A stretch of DNA of 64,000 nt. Origin: DASQUK01 sp963813485 (lineage in GTDB: Bacteria; Actinomycetota; Acidimicrobiia; Acidimicrobiales; VFJN01). The position numbers and the translations under genes are program-made. The DNA lies in assembly GCA_963813485.1 (NCBI GenBank), contig CAWEZE010000011.1, positions 167,298-231,297 of the forward strand, given 5' to 3'. How positions within the stretch are numbered: position 1 is the stretch's first letter; each line of letters opens with the position of its first letter. The notes below the pieces were generated by a model, which made no database searches, had not been told where the DNA came from, and worked only from the letters and a program-made list of their open reading frames with translations. Positions 17,037 to 27,385 of the stretch are shown here, one piece after another.

Positions 17037-18758
17037 TCAGCCGCGATAGCGGTTGGTGATGGGCAGGCGCCGGTCCTTGCCGAAGGCCTTGGTCGTGATC
17101 CGCACGCCGGGTGGGGTCTGCCGACGCTTGTACTCCGATACGTCGACCAGCCTGGTGACGCGCTCCACCAGATCCGGATCGAAGCCCATCGCCACGAGGT
17201 CGGCGCGAGTGCGATCGTGCTCCACGTATGCCTCGAGGATCGGGTCGAGCACGTCGTAGGGCGGGATCGACTGGTCGTCGCGCTGGTCGGGGCGGAGCTC
17301 TGCGGAGGGGGGCTTGGCAAGCACGTCCTCGGGTATCAGGGGGCGTCCCGCCCGGGCGTTGCGGTCGCGTGCCAGCTCGTAGACAAGCGTCTTGGGCACG
17401 TCCTTTATCACCGCGAAGCCGCCGGCCGTGTCGCCGTAGAGCGTCGAGTAGCCGACCGCCATCTCGCTCTTGTTGCCGGTGGTGAGCACCAGCCAGCCCG
17501 GGAACTTGTTGGACAGCGCCATCAGCAGCACGCCGCGGATGCGGGGCTGGATGTTCTCCTCGGCGAGGCCGGGCTCGAGCCCGGCAAAGCTCGGCGCCAG
17601 CATCTCGAGCAGTACCGCGTGTGCCGGCTCGATGGTGATGACCCGTGACTCGATGCCCAGCTCGGCGCACAGCTTCTCGGCGTCGGTGATCGAGTGATCG
17701 GACGAGTAGCGAGACGGCATGAGGACCCCGTGCACGTGCTCGGGGCCGAGGGCATCGGTGGCGATGAGCGCCACCAGGGACGAATCGATCCCGCCGGAAA
17801 GGCCAATGGCGACGTCGGTGAACCCGTTCTTCCGAACGTAGTCACGGGTGCCGAGCACGAGCGCCTCGTAGATCTCGCGTACCGGCGCCATGACCTCGAC
17901 CACCGGCGGGTGGCGCTTGTCTGCGGGGTCCGTCACCCGGGGTGAAGAGGAGATCTCGACCACCGGCAGCGGGTCCTCGGTCGCCCGACCTCGGGGATCG
18001 AGCAGGCGCTTGCGGAACACGGGCATGACCTCGACGTCGCAGACCACCGTCTGCTCCTCGAACTGGGCCGCCCGGACCAACAGCTCGCCCTGGGCGTCGA
18101 ACACCATCGAGGCGCCGTCGAAGATCAGCTCGTCCTGCCCGCCCACCTGGTTCACGTAGACCAGCGCGCAGGAGGCGTCGGACGCCCGGGTGGCCAGCAT
18201 GCGCTCGCGCTCGGCCAGCCGGTTGGCGTAGTACGGCGAGGCGTTGATGTTCACGACGAGCTCGGCACCGCCGGCCGCCTGGGCTGCGATGGGCCCCGTG
18301 GGGCTGAATGCGTCCTCGCAGATCGATACGCCCACCCGGACGCCCCCGACCGCCACCAGCGGCGCTGTGCCGGTACCGGGGGCGAAGTAGCGCTGCTCGT
18401 CGAACACCGCATAGTTGGGCAGCAGGCGCTTGTGGTAGACGCCCTGCACCTCGCCGTACGCGCACACGGCGGCCGCGTTGTAGAGGTCGCGGTCGGCGTC
18501 CACGAACCCGAGCACCGCCGCACAGCCGCCGCTGACGGCTGCAACCCGATCGAGCGCCGCCCGGTTGTCGGTGATGAAACCGGGCTTGAGCAGCAGGTCT
18601 TCGGGTGGGTACCCGGTGAGTGCCAGCTCCGGGAACACCGCCAGGTCGCAGCCCTGCGCCTCGGCGTCGGCGAGGGCAGCGACGACCCGCTCGACGTTGC
18701 CCTCGAGATCGCCGACCGTCGTGTTGATCTGGCAGAGCGCCAAACGCAACCGCGTCAC
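17037..18758 (-). CDS. nadE: Glutamine-dependent NAD+ synthetase
   Basis: A 573-residue enzyme that makes NAD+ from deamido-NAD+, ATP and glutamine. The N-terminal nitrilase-like amidase has its Glu-Lys-Cys triad: FPELALTGYPPED, GVYHKRLLPNY and GVSICEDAFSP. The C-terminal synthetase has the PP-loop GLSGGIDSSLVALIATD, then YSSDHSITDAEKLC and TTGNKSEMAVGYSTLYGD. The length fits the bacterial two-domain form. GTG 18758 sits 7 bases after TACCCT (reverse of 18766-18771), suggesting a leaderless mRNA. It is divergent from glnE with only 37 bases between starts, so the promoters must overlap. Confidence 0.95.
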   Translation of the reverse strand: MTRLRLALCQINTTVGDLEGNVERVVAALADAEAQGCDLAVFPELALTGYPPEDLLLKPGFITDNRAALDRVAAVSGGCAAVLGFVDADRDLYNAAAVCAYGEVQGVYHKRLLPNYAVFDEQRYFAPGTGTAPLVAVGGVRVGVSICEDAFSPTGPIAAQAAGGAELVVNINASPYYANRLAERERMLATRASDASCALVYVNQVGGQDELIFDGASMVFDAQGELLVRAAQFEEQTVVCDVEVMPVFRKRLLDPRGRATEDPLPVVEISSSPRVTDPADKRHPPVVEVMAPVREIYEALVLGTRDYVRKNGFTDVAIGLSGGIDSSLVALIATDALGPEHVHGVLMPSRYSSDHSITDAEKLCAELGIESRVITIEPAHAVLLEMLAPSFAGLEPGLAEENIQPRIRGVLLMALSNKFPGWLVLTTGNKSEMAVGYSTLYGDTAGGFAVIKDVPKTLVYELARDRNARAGRPLIPEDVLAKPPSAELRPDQRDDQSIPPYDVLDPILEAYVEHDRTRADLVAMGFDPDLVERVTRLVDVSEYKRRQTPPGVRITTKAFGKDRRLPITNRYRG

Positions 18759-18795
18759 GACCTCAAGGGTACGGGGCGGGGTGCAGACTCGGGGT

Positions 18796-21468
18796 GTGGA
18801 TCGCGTCGATGCGGCCGAGCTACCCGAGCTGATCGAGCGGAGCGCCGACCCGCTGGCCGTTCGGTCGGCGCTCGACCGCGTGGATGGCTCTGTGAGCGAG
18901 CGCCTGGCGTCCGATCCGATGCTGGCCCGCGCGTTCGTGACCACCGTGGCGGCGAGCCGGAGCGCCGCCCGGCTGATCCATGCGGATCCCGCCGCCCTGG
19001 CCGTCCTGGCCGATCTCGGCACTGCCGTCCCCAACGGCAGCGATGTCGACGTCGACGGGCTGATCCGCTGGAAGCGCCTCGCACAGCTCCGGATCATGGC
19101 TCGCGACCTGCTCGGCCTCGACGACCTGGAGACCACGACCGCCGCCCTCGCCGAGCTGGCAACGGCCGTGCTCCGGGCCGCCGTTCGCATCGCCGAGGCA
19201 GACGACGGTGCCCTGGCCGTGATCGGCATGGGCAAGCTCGGGGGCCGCGAGCTCAACTACGCCAGTGACGTCGACGTGCTGTTCGTCGAGGGCGACGCTC
19301 GCCAGGCCCGCAGGGTCCTCGACGTCGCCCGGCGCTGCTTCCGGGTGGACGCCAACCTCCGTCCCGAGGGACGCGACGGCGCACTGACACGGTCCATCGA
19401 CAGCTACGTCACCTACTGGGACCGGTGGGCCCAGCCCTGGGAGTTCCAGGCATTGCTGAAGGCCGTGCCAGTCGCGGGGGACCCCGACGTCGGGCGTGAC
19501 TGGGCGTCCGCGGCGTCGCACGCCCTCTGGGGCCGGCGGTTCACCGCCGACGACCTGCGGTCGCTCAGGGTGCTCAAGGAGCGGGCGGAAGCCGATGTGG
19601 TCCGCCGCGGCATGGCCGAGCGGGAGGTCAAGCGGGCACCGGGCGGCATCCGCGACATCGAGTTCGCCGTGCAGGTGCTGCAGCTCGTGCACGGACGGAC
19701 GGACGCCGAGCTTCGCTCGCCCACGACCCTTACGGCGCTCGCAGAGATGCGGGCGGCCGGGTACGTAGCCCCGGACGACGCCGACGGCCTGGCCGACGCC
19801 TACCGCTTCCTGCGCAGGGTCGAGCACGCCCTGCAGATCGAGGACGAGCAACAGACGCACACCCTCCCCATGGATCGCGAGCATCGCCGCCGGATCGCTC
19901 GCGTCCTCGACTACCGGGGCACGCGTGAGTCGGGCGCCACGGACGCGTTCGACCGTGATCTCACCCGCCAGCGCAACGTCGTCCGCCGGATCCACGAACG
20001 GCTCTACTTCCGGCCGCTGCTCGATGCGCTGGCCGGCGCCGGTCGCTTGTCGCCGGATGCGGCCGCCAGCGCGCTGGCGAGCTTCGGGTTCGCCGACGCC
20101 GACCGCACGCGGGCCGCAGTGCGCGAGCTGACCCGCGGCCTCACCCGCTCGTCGCGCATGATGCAACAGCTCCTTCCGCTGGTGCTCGACTGGCTGTCGA
20201 CGTCGCCGGATCCCGACCTGGGCCTCCTGGGCCTACGCAAGTTGGCCTCGGGTGAGCAGCGCACGATGGAGCTGGCGAACGCCTTTCGCGACAGCCCGGA
20301 GGTCGCCCGGCGCCTGTGCCAGCTACTGGGGACGAGCGGGCTCCTCGGTGACGTCCTGGCCGCCAACCCGGACCTGATCGTGCGGCTGGCCGACGTCGAC
20401 CGGCTGCAGACCCTCGATCATGCCGGCCTGGCGGACTCGGCCGAGCGAGCGCTGGACTGGCGCAGCGACGTCGACGACCGCCAGCAGGCGCTGCGGCGCT
20501 GGCGGGGCCGTCACCTGCTGGGTGTGGCGGCCCGGGACGTGTTCGGGGCGGCGGACGTGGCGGCGGTAGGGGCCGACTTGGGCGCCCTGGCGGAGGCCTG
20601 TGTGGGTGCCGCGCTGGCGTCGCTCGAGCCGCAGGTGCCCTTCGCCGTGGTCGCTCTGGGCCGGTTTGCCGGGGGAGAGCTTTCGTACGCCAGCGACCTC
20701 GACGTGCTCTTCGTCCACGAGGGCTCGACACCCGCCGACCACGAGGAGGGACTCCGGGTGGCGGCCGGCCTGCTGCGGTTCCTGGCCGGCGCCACGCCGG
20801 CGCAGCGGATCTACGTCATCGACTCCGACCTCCGCCCGGAGGGTCGGCAAGGTGCGCTGTCCCGCACCATCGACGGCTACGCCACCTACTACGAGCGCTG
20901 GGCGCTCACCTGGGAGCGACAAGCCATGGCCCGCGCCCGGCCGATCGCGGGCGACCCGGACCTCGGGGAGCGCTTCCTCGAGCTGCTGGACGAGGCGGTG
21001 TGGGGCCGCCCATTCAGCGCCGATGACGAGCGCGAGGTACGGCGCATGAAGGCACGCATCGAGCGTGAACGCATTCCCCCGGGAGAGGATCCGGAGTTCC
21101 ACCTGAAGCTCGGACGGGGATCGCTGTCGGACGTCGAATTCACGGTCCAGCTGCTGCAGATGCGGACCGGTACCCGGGCCCCATCGACGATGGGCGCGCT
21201 GGACCGGTTGTCGTCCGCCGGCGTGGTGAGCGGCGACGATGCCGACGTCCTCCGTGCCGCCTACCGCTTCTGCGAACGCACGCGCAACCGCTGGTGGCTG
21301 GTCGGCTCGGCGCCGTCGGCGGTGGACGCGCTGCCCCAGCGGCCGGACGACCTGTCGCACCTGGCCCGATCGCTCGACACCAGCGCAGCCCAGCTGCGCG
21401 ACGAGTACCGGCGGGTGACGCGCCGGGCGCGCCGGGTGGTCGAGCGCCTGTTCTACGGCAAGGCGTGA
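18796..21468 (+). CDS. glnE: Bifunctional glutamine synthetase adenylyltransferase/deadenylase
   Basis: An 890-residue enzyme that adenylylates and deadenylylates type I glutamine synthetase. Two nucleotidyltransferase halves are visible: GMGKLGGRELNYASDVDVLF near residue 145 and ALGRFAGGELSYASDLDVLF near 620, each followed by a domain with DLRPEGRxGALxR and a GxxxDxEF motif (GGIRDIEFAVQVLQ, GSLSDVEFTVQLLQ). Its likely targets, GSI-type enzymes, are encoded at 34462 and 37222. Start GTG 18796 is chosen; GTG 18781 is in frame and equally possible. The frame continues upstream only over nadE. Confidence 0.95.
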   Translation: MDRVDAAELPELIERSADPLAVRSALDRVDGSVSERLASDPMLARAFVTTVAASRSAARLIHADPAALAVLADLGTAVPNGSDVDVDGLIRWKRLAQLRIMARDLLGLDDLETTTAALAELATAVLRAAVRIAEADDGALAVIGMGKLGGRELNYASDVDVLFVEGDARQARRVLDVARRCFRVDANLRPEGRDGALTRSIDSYVTYWDRWAQPWEFQALLKAVPVAGDPDVGRDWASAASHALWGRRFTADDLRSLRVLKERAEADVVRRGMAEREVKRAPGGIRDIEFAVQVLQLVHGRTDAELRSPTTLTALAEMRAAGYVAPDDADGLADAYRFLRRVEHALQIEDEQQTHTLPMDREHRRRIARVLDYRGTRESGATDAFDRDLTRQRNVVRRIHERLYFRPLLDALAGAGRLSPDAAASALASFGFADADRTRAAVRELTRGLTRSSRMMQQLLPLVLDWLSTSPDPDLGLLGLRKLASGEQRTMELANAFRDSPEVARRLCQLLGTSGLLGDVLAANPDLIVRLADVDRLQTLDHAGLADSAERALDWRSDVDDRQQALRRWRGRHLLGVAARDVFGAADVAAVGADLGALAEACVGAALASLEPQVPFAVVALGRFAGGELSYASDLDVLFVHEGSTPADHEEGLRVAAGLLRFLAGATPAQRIYVIDSDLRPEGRQGALSRTIDGYATYYERWALTWERQAMARARPIAGDPDLGERFLELLDEAVWGRPFSADDEREVRRMKARIERERIPPGEDPEFHLKLGRGSLSDVEFTVQLLQMRTGTRAPSTMGALDRLSSAGVVSGDDADVLRAAYRFCERTRNRWWLVGSAPSAVDALPQRPDDLSHLARSLDTSAAQLRDEYRRVTRRARRVVERLFYGKA

Positions 21469-21519
21469 GAAGATCTCGGCTGTCGCTGGCAGTCGAGCGG
21501 CAGAGGGGGAGTGAGGGAG

Positions 21520-22455
21520 ATGGCTGTCACGCCGGAGGTGAGGACGATCCTCGATGCGCTGGCTGCACTGGGCAGCCCCCCGATCGAGGAGCAGACGCCC
21601 CAGGAGGTGCGGGAGGCCTACGGCCAATTCAGCGCGCTGGCCAGCCGCGCCGAGATGGCGTCAGTGACCGACCGGTCGTGCCGTGGGCCAGCCGGTGGCG
21701 TGCCGGTGCGGGTGTACGTGCCCACGGCCGAACCTGGGCCGCGGCCGGTGCTCGTGTACTTCCACGGCGGCGGCTGGGTCATCGGCGATGTCGAGTCCCA
21801 CGACGCCACCGTCCGCGCCCTCGCGGCCGCCAGCGGCGTGACGATCGTGTCCGTCGACTACCGGTTGGCGCCCGAGCATCCGTTCCCGGCGGCGATCGAC
21901 GACTGCGTGGCGGCCGTGCGCTGGGTGGCGGAGCCGTCGACGGCGGCCGAGCTGGCGATCGATCCCGCCCGCATGGCCGTCGGCGGCGATTCGGCCGGCG
22001 GCAACCTGGCGGCCGTGGTGGCCCAGCAGCTCCGCGACGACGGGCCACCGTTGCGGTTCCAGCTGCTCGTGTACCCGGTGACCGACATGCACTTGTCCCA
22101 TTCGTCGATCGACGAGAACGCCGACGGCTACTTCCTCACCAAGGCCGACATGACGTGGTTCCGTGGCCACTACTGCGCCGGCGAGGACTGGAGCGATCCC
22201 CGCATGTCGCCGCTGCTCGCTAGCAACGAGGCCGTGCGGGGCGTGGCGCCGGCGCTGGTGATCACCGCCGAGTACGACCCCCTGCGCGACGAGGGGGAGG
22301 CGTACGCCGCCAAGCTCGAGGCCGCGGGCGTCGACGCCAAGTCCAGCCGCTACGACTCCGTGATCCACGGGTTCTTCTCGATGGGCGACCTGGTCCCCGA
22401 GGGCAAGGCCGCCATCGACGAGGCCGCCGAGGCGCTGCGGGCGGCGCTGGGATAG
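21520..22455 (+). CDS. Alpha/beta hydrolase of the hormone-sensitive lipase family
   Basis: A 311-residue esterase/lipase. The HSL oxyanion motif YFHGGGWVIG is near residue 80, the nucleophile elbow GGDSAGGNLAAV near 155, the acid in ITAEYDPLRDEG and the His in SVIHGFFSM, so all catalytic residues are present. ATG 21520 with AGAGGGGG about 10 bases upstream is preferred to GTG 21511. The gene starts 52 bases after glnE on the same strand. Substrate unknown; short-chain acyl esters are typical for the family. Confidence 0.9.
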   Translation: MAVTPEVRTILDALAALGSPPIEEQTPQEVREAYGQFSALASRAEMASVTDRSCRGPAGGVPVRVYVPTAEPGPRPVLVYFHGGGWVIGDVESHDATVRALAAASGVTIVSVDYRLAPEHPFPAAIDDCVAAVRWVAEPSTAAELAIDPARMAVGGDSAGGNLAAVVAQQLRDDGPPLRFQLLVYPVTDMHLSHSSIDENADGYFLTKADMTWFRGHYCAGEDWSDPRMSPLLASNEAVRGVAPALVITAEYDPLRDEGEAYAAKLEAAGVDAKSSRYDSVIHGFFSMGDLVPEGKAAIDEAAEALRAALG

Positions 22456-22641
22456 GGCGCTCACTCAGTGCCGCCACCGGAACCGGCGGCGACCAACAGC
22501 GCACGAACAAGATCGTTTCGGGCGCCGTTCTGGTTCTGGGCAACCACGGCGGCGCCAGGAACCGGCCCCTGCGCCCGCCGCACCTACCCCCGCCGGCGCT
22601 GGGCGTAGCCTCCTCCCATCCCCTACGAAGGAGGCGAGGAC

Positions 22642-22941
22642 ATGGCCTTCGTGCAGATCATCGATTTCCGAACGTCGAAGTTCGACGAGATGCGCAAGCT
22701 CGAAGAGGAATGGGAAGCCGCCGCGGGTCCCGAATCGACGGCTCGACGGGTGATCACCGGAGCCGACCGTGACGATTCGGGTCACTACCTCCAGGTCGTG
22801 TTCTTCGACTCCTACGAGTCGGCCATGGAGAACTCCAACCTGCCTGTCACCAAGGAGTTCGCCCAGAGGATGATGGCCCTCGGCGACGGCCCGCCGACCT
22901 TCCACAACCTGGACGTCGTCGACGATCGCACGCTGGCCTGA
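22642..22941 (+). CDS. Small conserved-looking protein, possible dimeric alpha-beta barrel
   Basis: A 99-residue soluble protein starting MAFVQIIDFRTSKFDEMRKL. Length and pattern (short beta strand, helix, then YLQVVFFDSYESAMENSN) resemble antibiotic-biosynthesis-monooxygenase-like dimeric barrels, but no diagnostic motif is present. GGAGG lies 9 bases before ATG 22642. The 186 bases before it hold no gene; a TAGCCT at about 22609 may be its -10 box. Confidence 0.6.
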   Translation: MAFVQIIDFRTSKFDEMRKLEEEWEAAAGPESTARRVITGADRDDSGHYLQVVFFDSYESAMENSNLPVTKEFAQRMMALGDGPPTFHNLDVVDDRTLA

Positions 22942-23008
22942 CGCCCCTGACCAGGGGATTGACGGCCGCCGTCGTTAACTGTCACATCCCCGCGCCAGAA
23001 TCGGGGGC

Positions 23009-26000
23009 GTGGTACTGGAGATGACCAGCGCGGTGACGGCGACCGAGCCCGCGGAGGCGGGTGCGGCGCCGCGCGGCCTCGCCGACTTCCATCCGGCCGT
23101 GCGCACGTGGTTCGAGCGCCGCTTCCCCGAGGGTCCCTCCGAGCCCCAGGCGCAGGGGTGGCCACTCATTGCGTCCGGGGTCGACACCCTGGTCGCCGCC
23201 CCCACGGGCTCGGGCAAGACGCTCGCCGGCTTCCTCGTGGCCATCAACGCGCTTTATCGGGCGCACGACGCCGGGGAGCCCGTCACCGACATCGCCAGAG
23301 TCGTCTACGTGTCGCCGCTCAAGGCACTCGCGGTCGACATCGCCGAGAACCTCGATCGCCCGCTCGACGAGATCGCGGCCGTCGCCGCCGAGCTCGGCCT
23401 CGATGCGCCCGACATCCGGGTCGCCGTGCGCACGGGCGACACCACCAGCTCGCAACGCAGCCTCATGGTGCGCCGGCCGCCCAGCTTCGTCGTCACCACG
23501 CCGGAGTCGCTCTATCTCCTGGTCACGAGCGCCCGGGGGCGCGAGGCGCTGCGCACGGTCGACACGGTGATCGTCGACGAGATCCACGCCGTCGCCCGCG
23601 ACAAGCGGGGCGCCCACCTGGCGCTCACGCTCGAGCGGCTCGAGGCGCTCTGCGACCGGCGGCCGATGCGCATCGGGTTGTCGGCGACCCAGCGTCCCAT
23701 CGAGACGGTCGGCCGGCTGCTGGTCGGCGATCGGGCCCTACCCGCGGTGGTCGACGTCGGTCACCTGCGCGACCTCGACCTGGCACTGGAGCTTCCCGAG
23801 GGCGAGCTCGAGGCGGTGGCGTCGGCCGAGCAGATGGGCGACGTCCTCGATCGGATCGCGGCCCTGGTCGGCGACCACCGCACCACGTTGGTGTTCGTCA
23901 ACACCCGCCGGCTTGCCGAGCGGCTCGCGCACGAGCTCGGCGAGCGCATGGGCGACGACGTGGTGGCGGCCCACCACGGCAGCCTCTCCAAGGAGCGTCG
24001 CTACCGCGTGGAGACCCGACTTCGGGCTGGCGACCTCAAGGTCCTGGTGGCCACCGCGTCGCTCGAGCTCGGCATCGACATCGGGCCGGTCGAGCTCGTC
24101 TGCCAGATCGGGTCGCCGCGCAGCATCGCCACGTTCCTGCAGCGGGTCGGCCGCTCCAACCACAGCCGGGGTGGCACCCCCAAGGGCCGACTGTTCCCGA
24201 TGACCCGCGACGAGCTGGTCGAGTGCAGCGCCCTGATGGCGGCGGTGCGTGCCGGCCGCCTCGACGCAATCCACCCCGCGCGCCAGCCGCTCGACATCGC
24301 GGCTCAGCAGATCGTGGCCGAGGTGGCGGCGCAGGAGTGGCGCTCGGACGACCTGTACGAACTGGTGCGCCGAGCGGCTCCGTACACCGAGCTGACACGG
24401 GCGCAGTTCGACGAGGTGGTCGAGCTGGTGGCCGCGGGCATCGAGACGGGCCGCGGCCGGCGGGGCACGTACCTCTACCACGACACGGTCAACGGCGAGC
24501 TGCGTGGCCGACGCAACGCTCGGCTGGCCGCCGCCACGTCGGGCGGTGCCATCCCCGAGACCGGCGACTATCGGGTTGTGGCCGAGCCCGACGACACGTT
24601 CATCGGCACGGTCAACGAGGACTGGGCGGTCGAGTCGATGGCCGGCGACATCTTCCTGCTCGGCACGCACTCGTGGCAGATCCGCCGGGTCGAGCCCGGG
24701 GTCGTGCGCGTGCGCGACGCAGGCGACACGCCGCCCACCATCCCGTTCTGGCTGGGCGAGGCCCCCGCCCGCACCGTCGAGCTGTCGCACGAGGTGTCCG
24801 AGCTACGCATCCGGGTCGACGAGTACCTGGCCCACGGCGATCCCGACGGGGCACGCCAGTGGCTGACCGACGTCGCCGGCGTCGGCCCCGACGCCGCGAC
24901 GATGATCGTCGACTACCTGGCGGTCGGCCGGGCGGTCCTCGGCGCCATGCCGAGCCAGGAGTGCCTGGTGTTCGAGCGCTTCTTCGACGACACCGGGGGC
25001 ATGCAGCTGGTCGTCCACTCGCCCTACGGCGGGCGCATCAACCGGGCGCTCGGGCTGGCGCTGCGCAAGAAGTTCTGCCGCACCTTCAACTTCGAGCTCC
25101 AGGCCGCCGCCACCGACGACGCGATCGTGCTGTCGCTCGGGCCGCACCACAGCTTCCCCCTCGACGAGGTGCCTCGCTACGTCCCGAGCCGCACGGTGCG
25201 CGACACGTTGGAGCACGCCATCCTCGATTCGCCGATGTTCCTGTCCCGCTGGCGCTGGAACCTCAACCGGTCGCTGATGGTGCTGCGGTTCCGCAACGGC
25301 AAGCGCAACCCGCCGCCCATCCAGCGCATGGAGTCCGACGACCTGATGGCCGCCGTCTTCCCGGCGGCGGCGGCCTGCCAGGACAACGCCACCGGCCCGA
25401 TCGAGATCCCCGACCACGTGCTCGTGCGCCAGACGATCGACGACACGCTCCACGAGGCGCTCGATGTCGACGGGCTCCAAGCTTTGCTCGAACGCATCGA
25501 GTCCGGTGATGTGCGGGTCCACTGCGCCGACACCACCGAGCCATCTGTGCTCGCGCACGAGATCATCACGGCCCGGCCCTATGCGTTCCTCGACGACGAG
25601 GAGTTCCAGAACCGGCGCACCAACGCCGTGCACCTGCGGCGGGGGTTGGCAGTCGACCTGGGTTCGATCGGGTCGCTCGACCCCGAGGCGATCGAACAGG
25701 TGCACGCGGAGATCGTGCCGGTGCCGACCACCGCCGACGACCTTCATGACCTGGTCTCATCCCTGGTTGCAGTCCGGGCGCGGGAAGACTGGCGGCCGCT
25801 GTGGTACGAGCTCACCGCCCGGGGTCGCGGGTACACGATCGCGGGCGACGGGGCCGAGCTGTGGTGCACGGCCGATGCCCGCGGCGAGGCCGAGAGCGCG
25901 CTCCGGGGCGACGACGACGCCGTCGCCCAGGTCGTGCGGGGCCATCTCGAGATCGCTGGCATCACCACAGTCGAGGGACTGGCGCAGACGACCTCGTTGC

Positions 26001-27316
26001 GACCGGTTTGGGTGGCGCAGGGGCTGGCGGCCTTGGAGCGCGACGGCTTCGCCCTCCAGGGTCACTACACGCCCGATGCGGCCGGCACCGAATGGGTGGC
26101 CCGGCGTCTGCTGGCTCGCATGCATTCGTATTCCCGCCGGTCCCGGCGTCAATCGGTCCAGCCGGCGACGGCGCGCGATTTCATGCGGTTCCTGCTCCGC
26201 TGGCAGCACGTTGCCCCCGACACCCAGGTGGCGGGCGAAGCCGGGCTCGTCGCCGTTCTCGAGCAGCTCCAGGGGTTCGAGAGCGCCGCGGTCACCTGGG
26301 AGCCCGAGCTCCTCGCGCGGCGGATGCGGCGCTACGAGTCCGCCTGGCTGGATCACCTGTGCCACGACGGCGAAGTGGCCTGGCTGCGCGTCACACCCCG
26401 CAGCCGCGACGATCCCGATACGCCGGCGACCGCACCATCCAAGGCCACGCCCATCGCCGTGGTGTTGCGCGACGACCTCGGTTGGCTGCTGGCCGCGGCC
26501 CGGTCCGGTTCCCAGCCCCTCGAGCCGACGGCGGGCGCCACCGCCGAGATCATCGAGGTGTTGCGCGAGCGGGGCGCCTGTTTCGCCGGCGATCTCGCCG
26601 CGGCGACCCGGCGCCTGCCCGAGGACATCGAGCGGGGACTGTGGGACGGCGTCGCCCGGGGTCTCGTCATGTCCGACGGCTTCGGCGCCATCCGCGCCCG
26701 GGTTGCCGGCCGCCCACCGTCGGGTCGCCCGCAGCCCGGTCGCCAGCGGCCCGGGGTTGGCGCGGGATACCGTCCGCGCCCGCAGCGGTTCTCTCGGCTG
26801 GGTCGGTTCGAGCGTGCGACGGCTGCGTCGGCTGGGCGGTGGTCGCTGGTGCCGGGCGTGGACGCGGCCGACGGCGCGGCGGGAGGGAGCGAGCTGGAAC
26901 GGCTCGACCGGGAGGAGCTCGCCGAGACTGTCGCCGAGCAGCTCCTCAACCGCTGGGGCGTGGTGTTCCGTGACCTGGCGCTGCGCGACTCCCTGAGGCT
27001 GCCGTGGCGCGACCTGCAGTGGGCGCTGCGGAGGCTGGAGGACCGTGGGCTGGTGCGGGGCGGGCGCTTCGTGAGCGGGTTCTCGGGCGAGCAGTACGCG
27101 CTGCCAGCCGCCGCCGAGCAGCTCGGCCACGTGCGCAAGCTGCCGACGACGGGTGAACGCGTCACCGTCAACGCCACCGACCCGCTCAACCTGGTGGGCC
27201 TCATCGTGCCGGGCGACACCGTTGCCGCTGTACGCACCAACCGGGTCACGTATGTCGATGGGGTGCCCGAGGCCCTCGAGGTCGCCGGCACCGCCGCCCA
27301 CACCGGCTCTGGCTGA
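23009..27316 (+). CDS. lhr: Large ATP-dependent helicase Lhr
   Basis: A 1435-residue superfamily 2 helicase; Lhr proteins of actinobacteria unwind RNA:DNA hybrids in DNA repair. Motif I AAPTGSGKTLAGFL is near residue 70, Ia YVSPLKALAVDI, motif II VIVDEIHAVARDKRG, III GLSATQRP, IV LVFVNTRRLAERLAHELGE, V VATASLELGIDIG and VI QRVGRSNHSRGG. A winged-helix/Lhr core follows, then a C-terminal domain of about 500 residues (DVRVHCADTTEPSVLAHEII onwards) typical of long actinobacterial Lhr. GTG 23009 lies 7 bases after CAGAAT (22996-23001); ATG 23021 is an alternative. The gene is intact. Confidence 0.95.
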   Translation: MVLEMTSAVTATEPAEAGAAPRGLADFHPAVRTWFERRFPEGPSEPQAQGWPLIASGVDTLVAAPTGSGKTLAGFLVAINALYRAHDAGEPVTDIARVVYVSPLKALAVDIAENLDRPLDEIAAVAAELGLDAPDIRVAVRTGDTTSSQRSLMVRRPPSFVVTTPESLYLLVTSARGREALRTVDTVIVDEIHAVARDKRGAHLALTLERLEALCDRRPMRIGLSATQRPIETVGRLLVGDRALPAVVDVGHLRDLDLALELPEGELEAVASAEQMGDVLDRIAALVGDHRTTLVFVNTRRLAERLAHELGERMGDDVVAAHHGSLSKERRYRVETRLRAGDLKVLVATASLELGIDIGPVELVCQIGSPRSIATFLQRVGRSNHSRGGTPKGRLFPMTRDELVECSALMAAVRAGRLDAIHPARQPLDIAAQQIVAEVAAQEWRSDDLYELVRRAAPYTELTRAQFDEVVELVAAGIETGRGRRGTYLYHDTVNGELRGRRNARLAAATSGGAIPETGDYRVVAEPDDTFIGTVNEDWAVESMAGDIFLLGTHSWQIRRVEPGVVRVRDAGDTPPTIPFWLGEAPARTVELSHEVSELRIRVDEYLAHGDPDGARQWLTDVAGVGPDAATMIVDYLAVGRAVLGAMPSQECLVFERFFDDTGGMQLVVHSPYGGRINRALGLALRKKFCRTFNFELQAAATDDAIVLSLGPHHSFPLDEVPRYVPSRTVRDTLEHAILDSPMFLSRWRWNLNRSLMVLRFRNGKRNPPPIQRMESDDLMAAVFPAAAACQDNATGPIEIPDHVLVRQTIDDTLHEALDVDGLQALLERIESGDVRVHCADTTEPSVLAHEIITARPYAFLDDEEFQNRRTNAVHLRRGLAVDLGSIGSLDPEAIEQVHAEIVPVPTTADDLHDLVSSLVAVRAREDWRPLWYELTARGRGYTIAGDGAELWCTADARGEAESALRGDDDAVAQVVRGHLEIAGITTVEGLAQTTSLRPVWVAQGLAALERDGFALQGHYTPDAAGTEWVARRLLARMHSYSRRSRRQSVQPATARDFMRFLLRWQHVAPDTQVAGEAGLVAVLEQLQGFESAAVTWEPELLARRMRRYESAWLDHLCHDGEVAWLRVTPRSRDDPDTPATAPSKATPIAVVLRDDLGWLLAAARSGSQPLEPTAGATAEIIEVLRERGACFAGDLAAATRRLPEDIERGLWDGVARGLVMSDGFGAIRARVAGRPPSGRPQPGRQRPGVGAGYRPRPQRFSRLGRFERATAASAGRWSLVPGVDAADGAAGGSELERLDREELAETVAEQLLNRWGVVFRDLALRDSLRLPWRDLQWALRRLEDRGLVRGGRFVSGFSGEQYALPAAAEQLGHVRKLPTTGERVTVNATDPLNLVGLIVPGDTVAAVRTNRVTYVDGVPEALEVAGTAAHTGSG

Positions 27317-27385
27317 CGTTCCGGGCGTTCGATTGTGACGTTTACGGCGTTCGTGGACGCCGATTGGGTGAGGGATGGGCGCCAC

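Noticed and set aside
25801..26973. Long alternative frames inside lhr on both strands
   Set aside because: Arg/Gly/Pro-rich shadows; the lhr frame is continuous and carries all helicase motifs.
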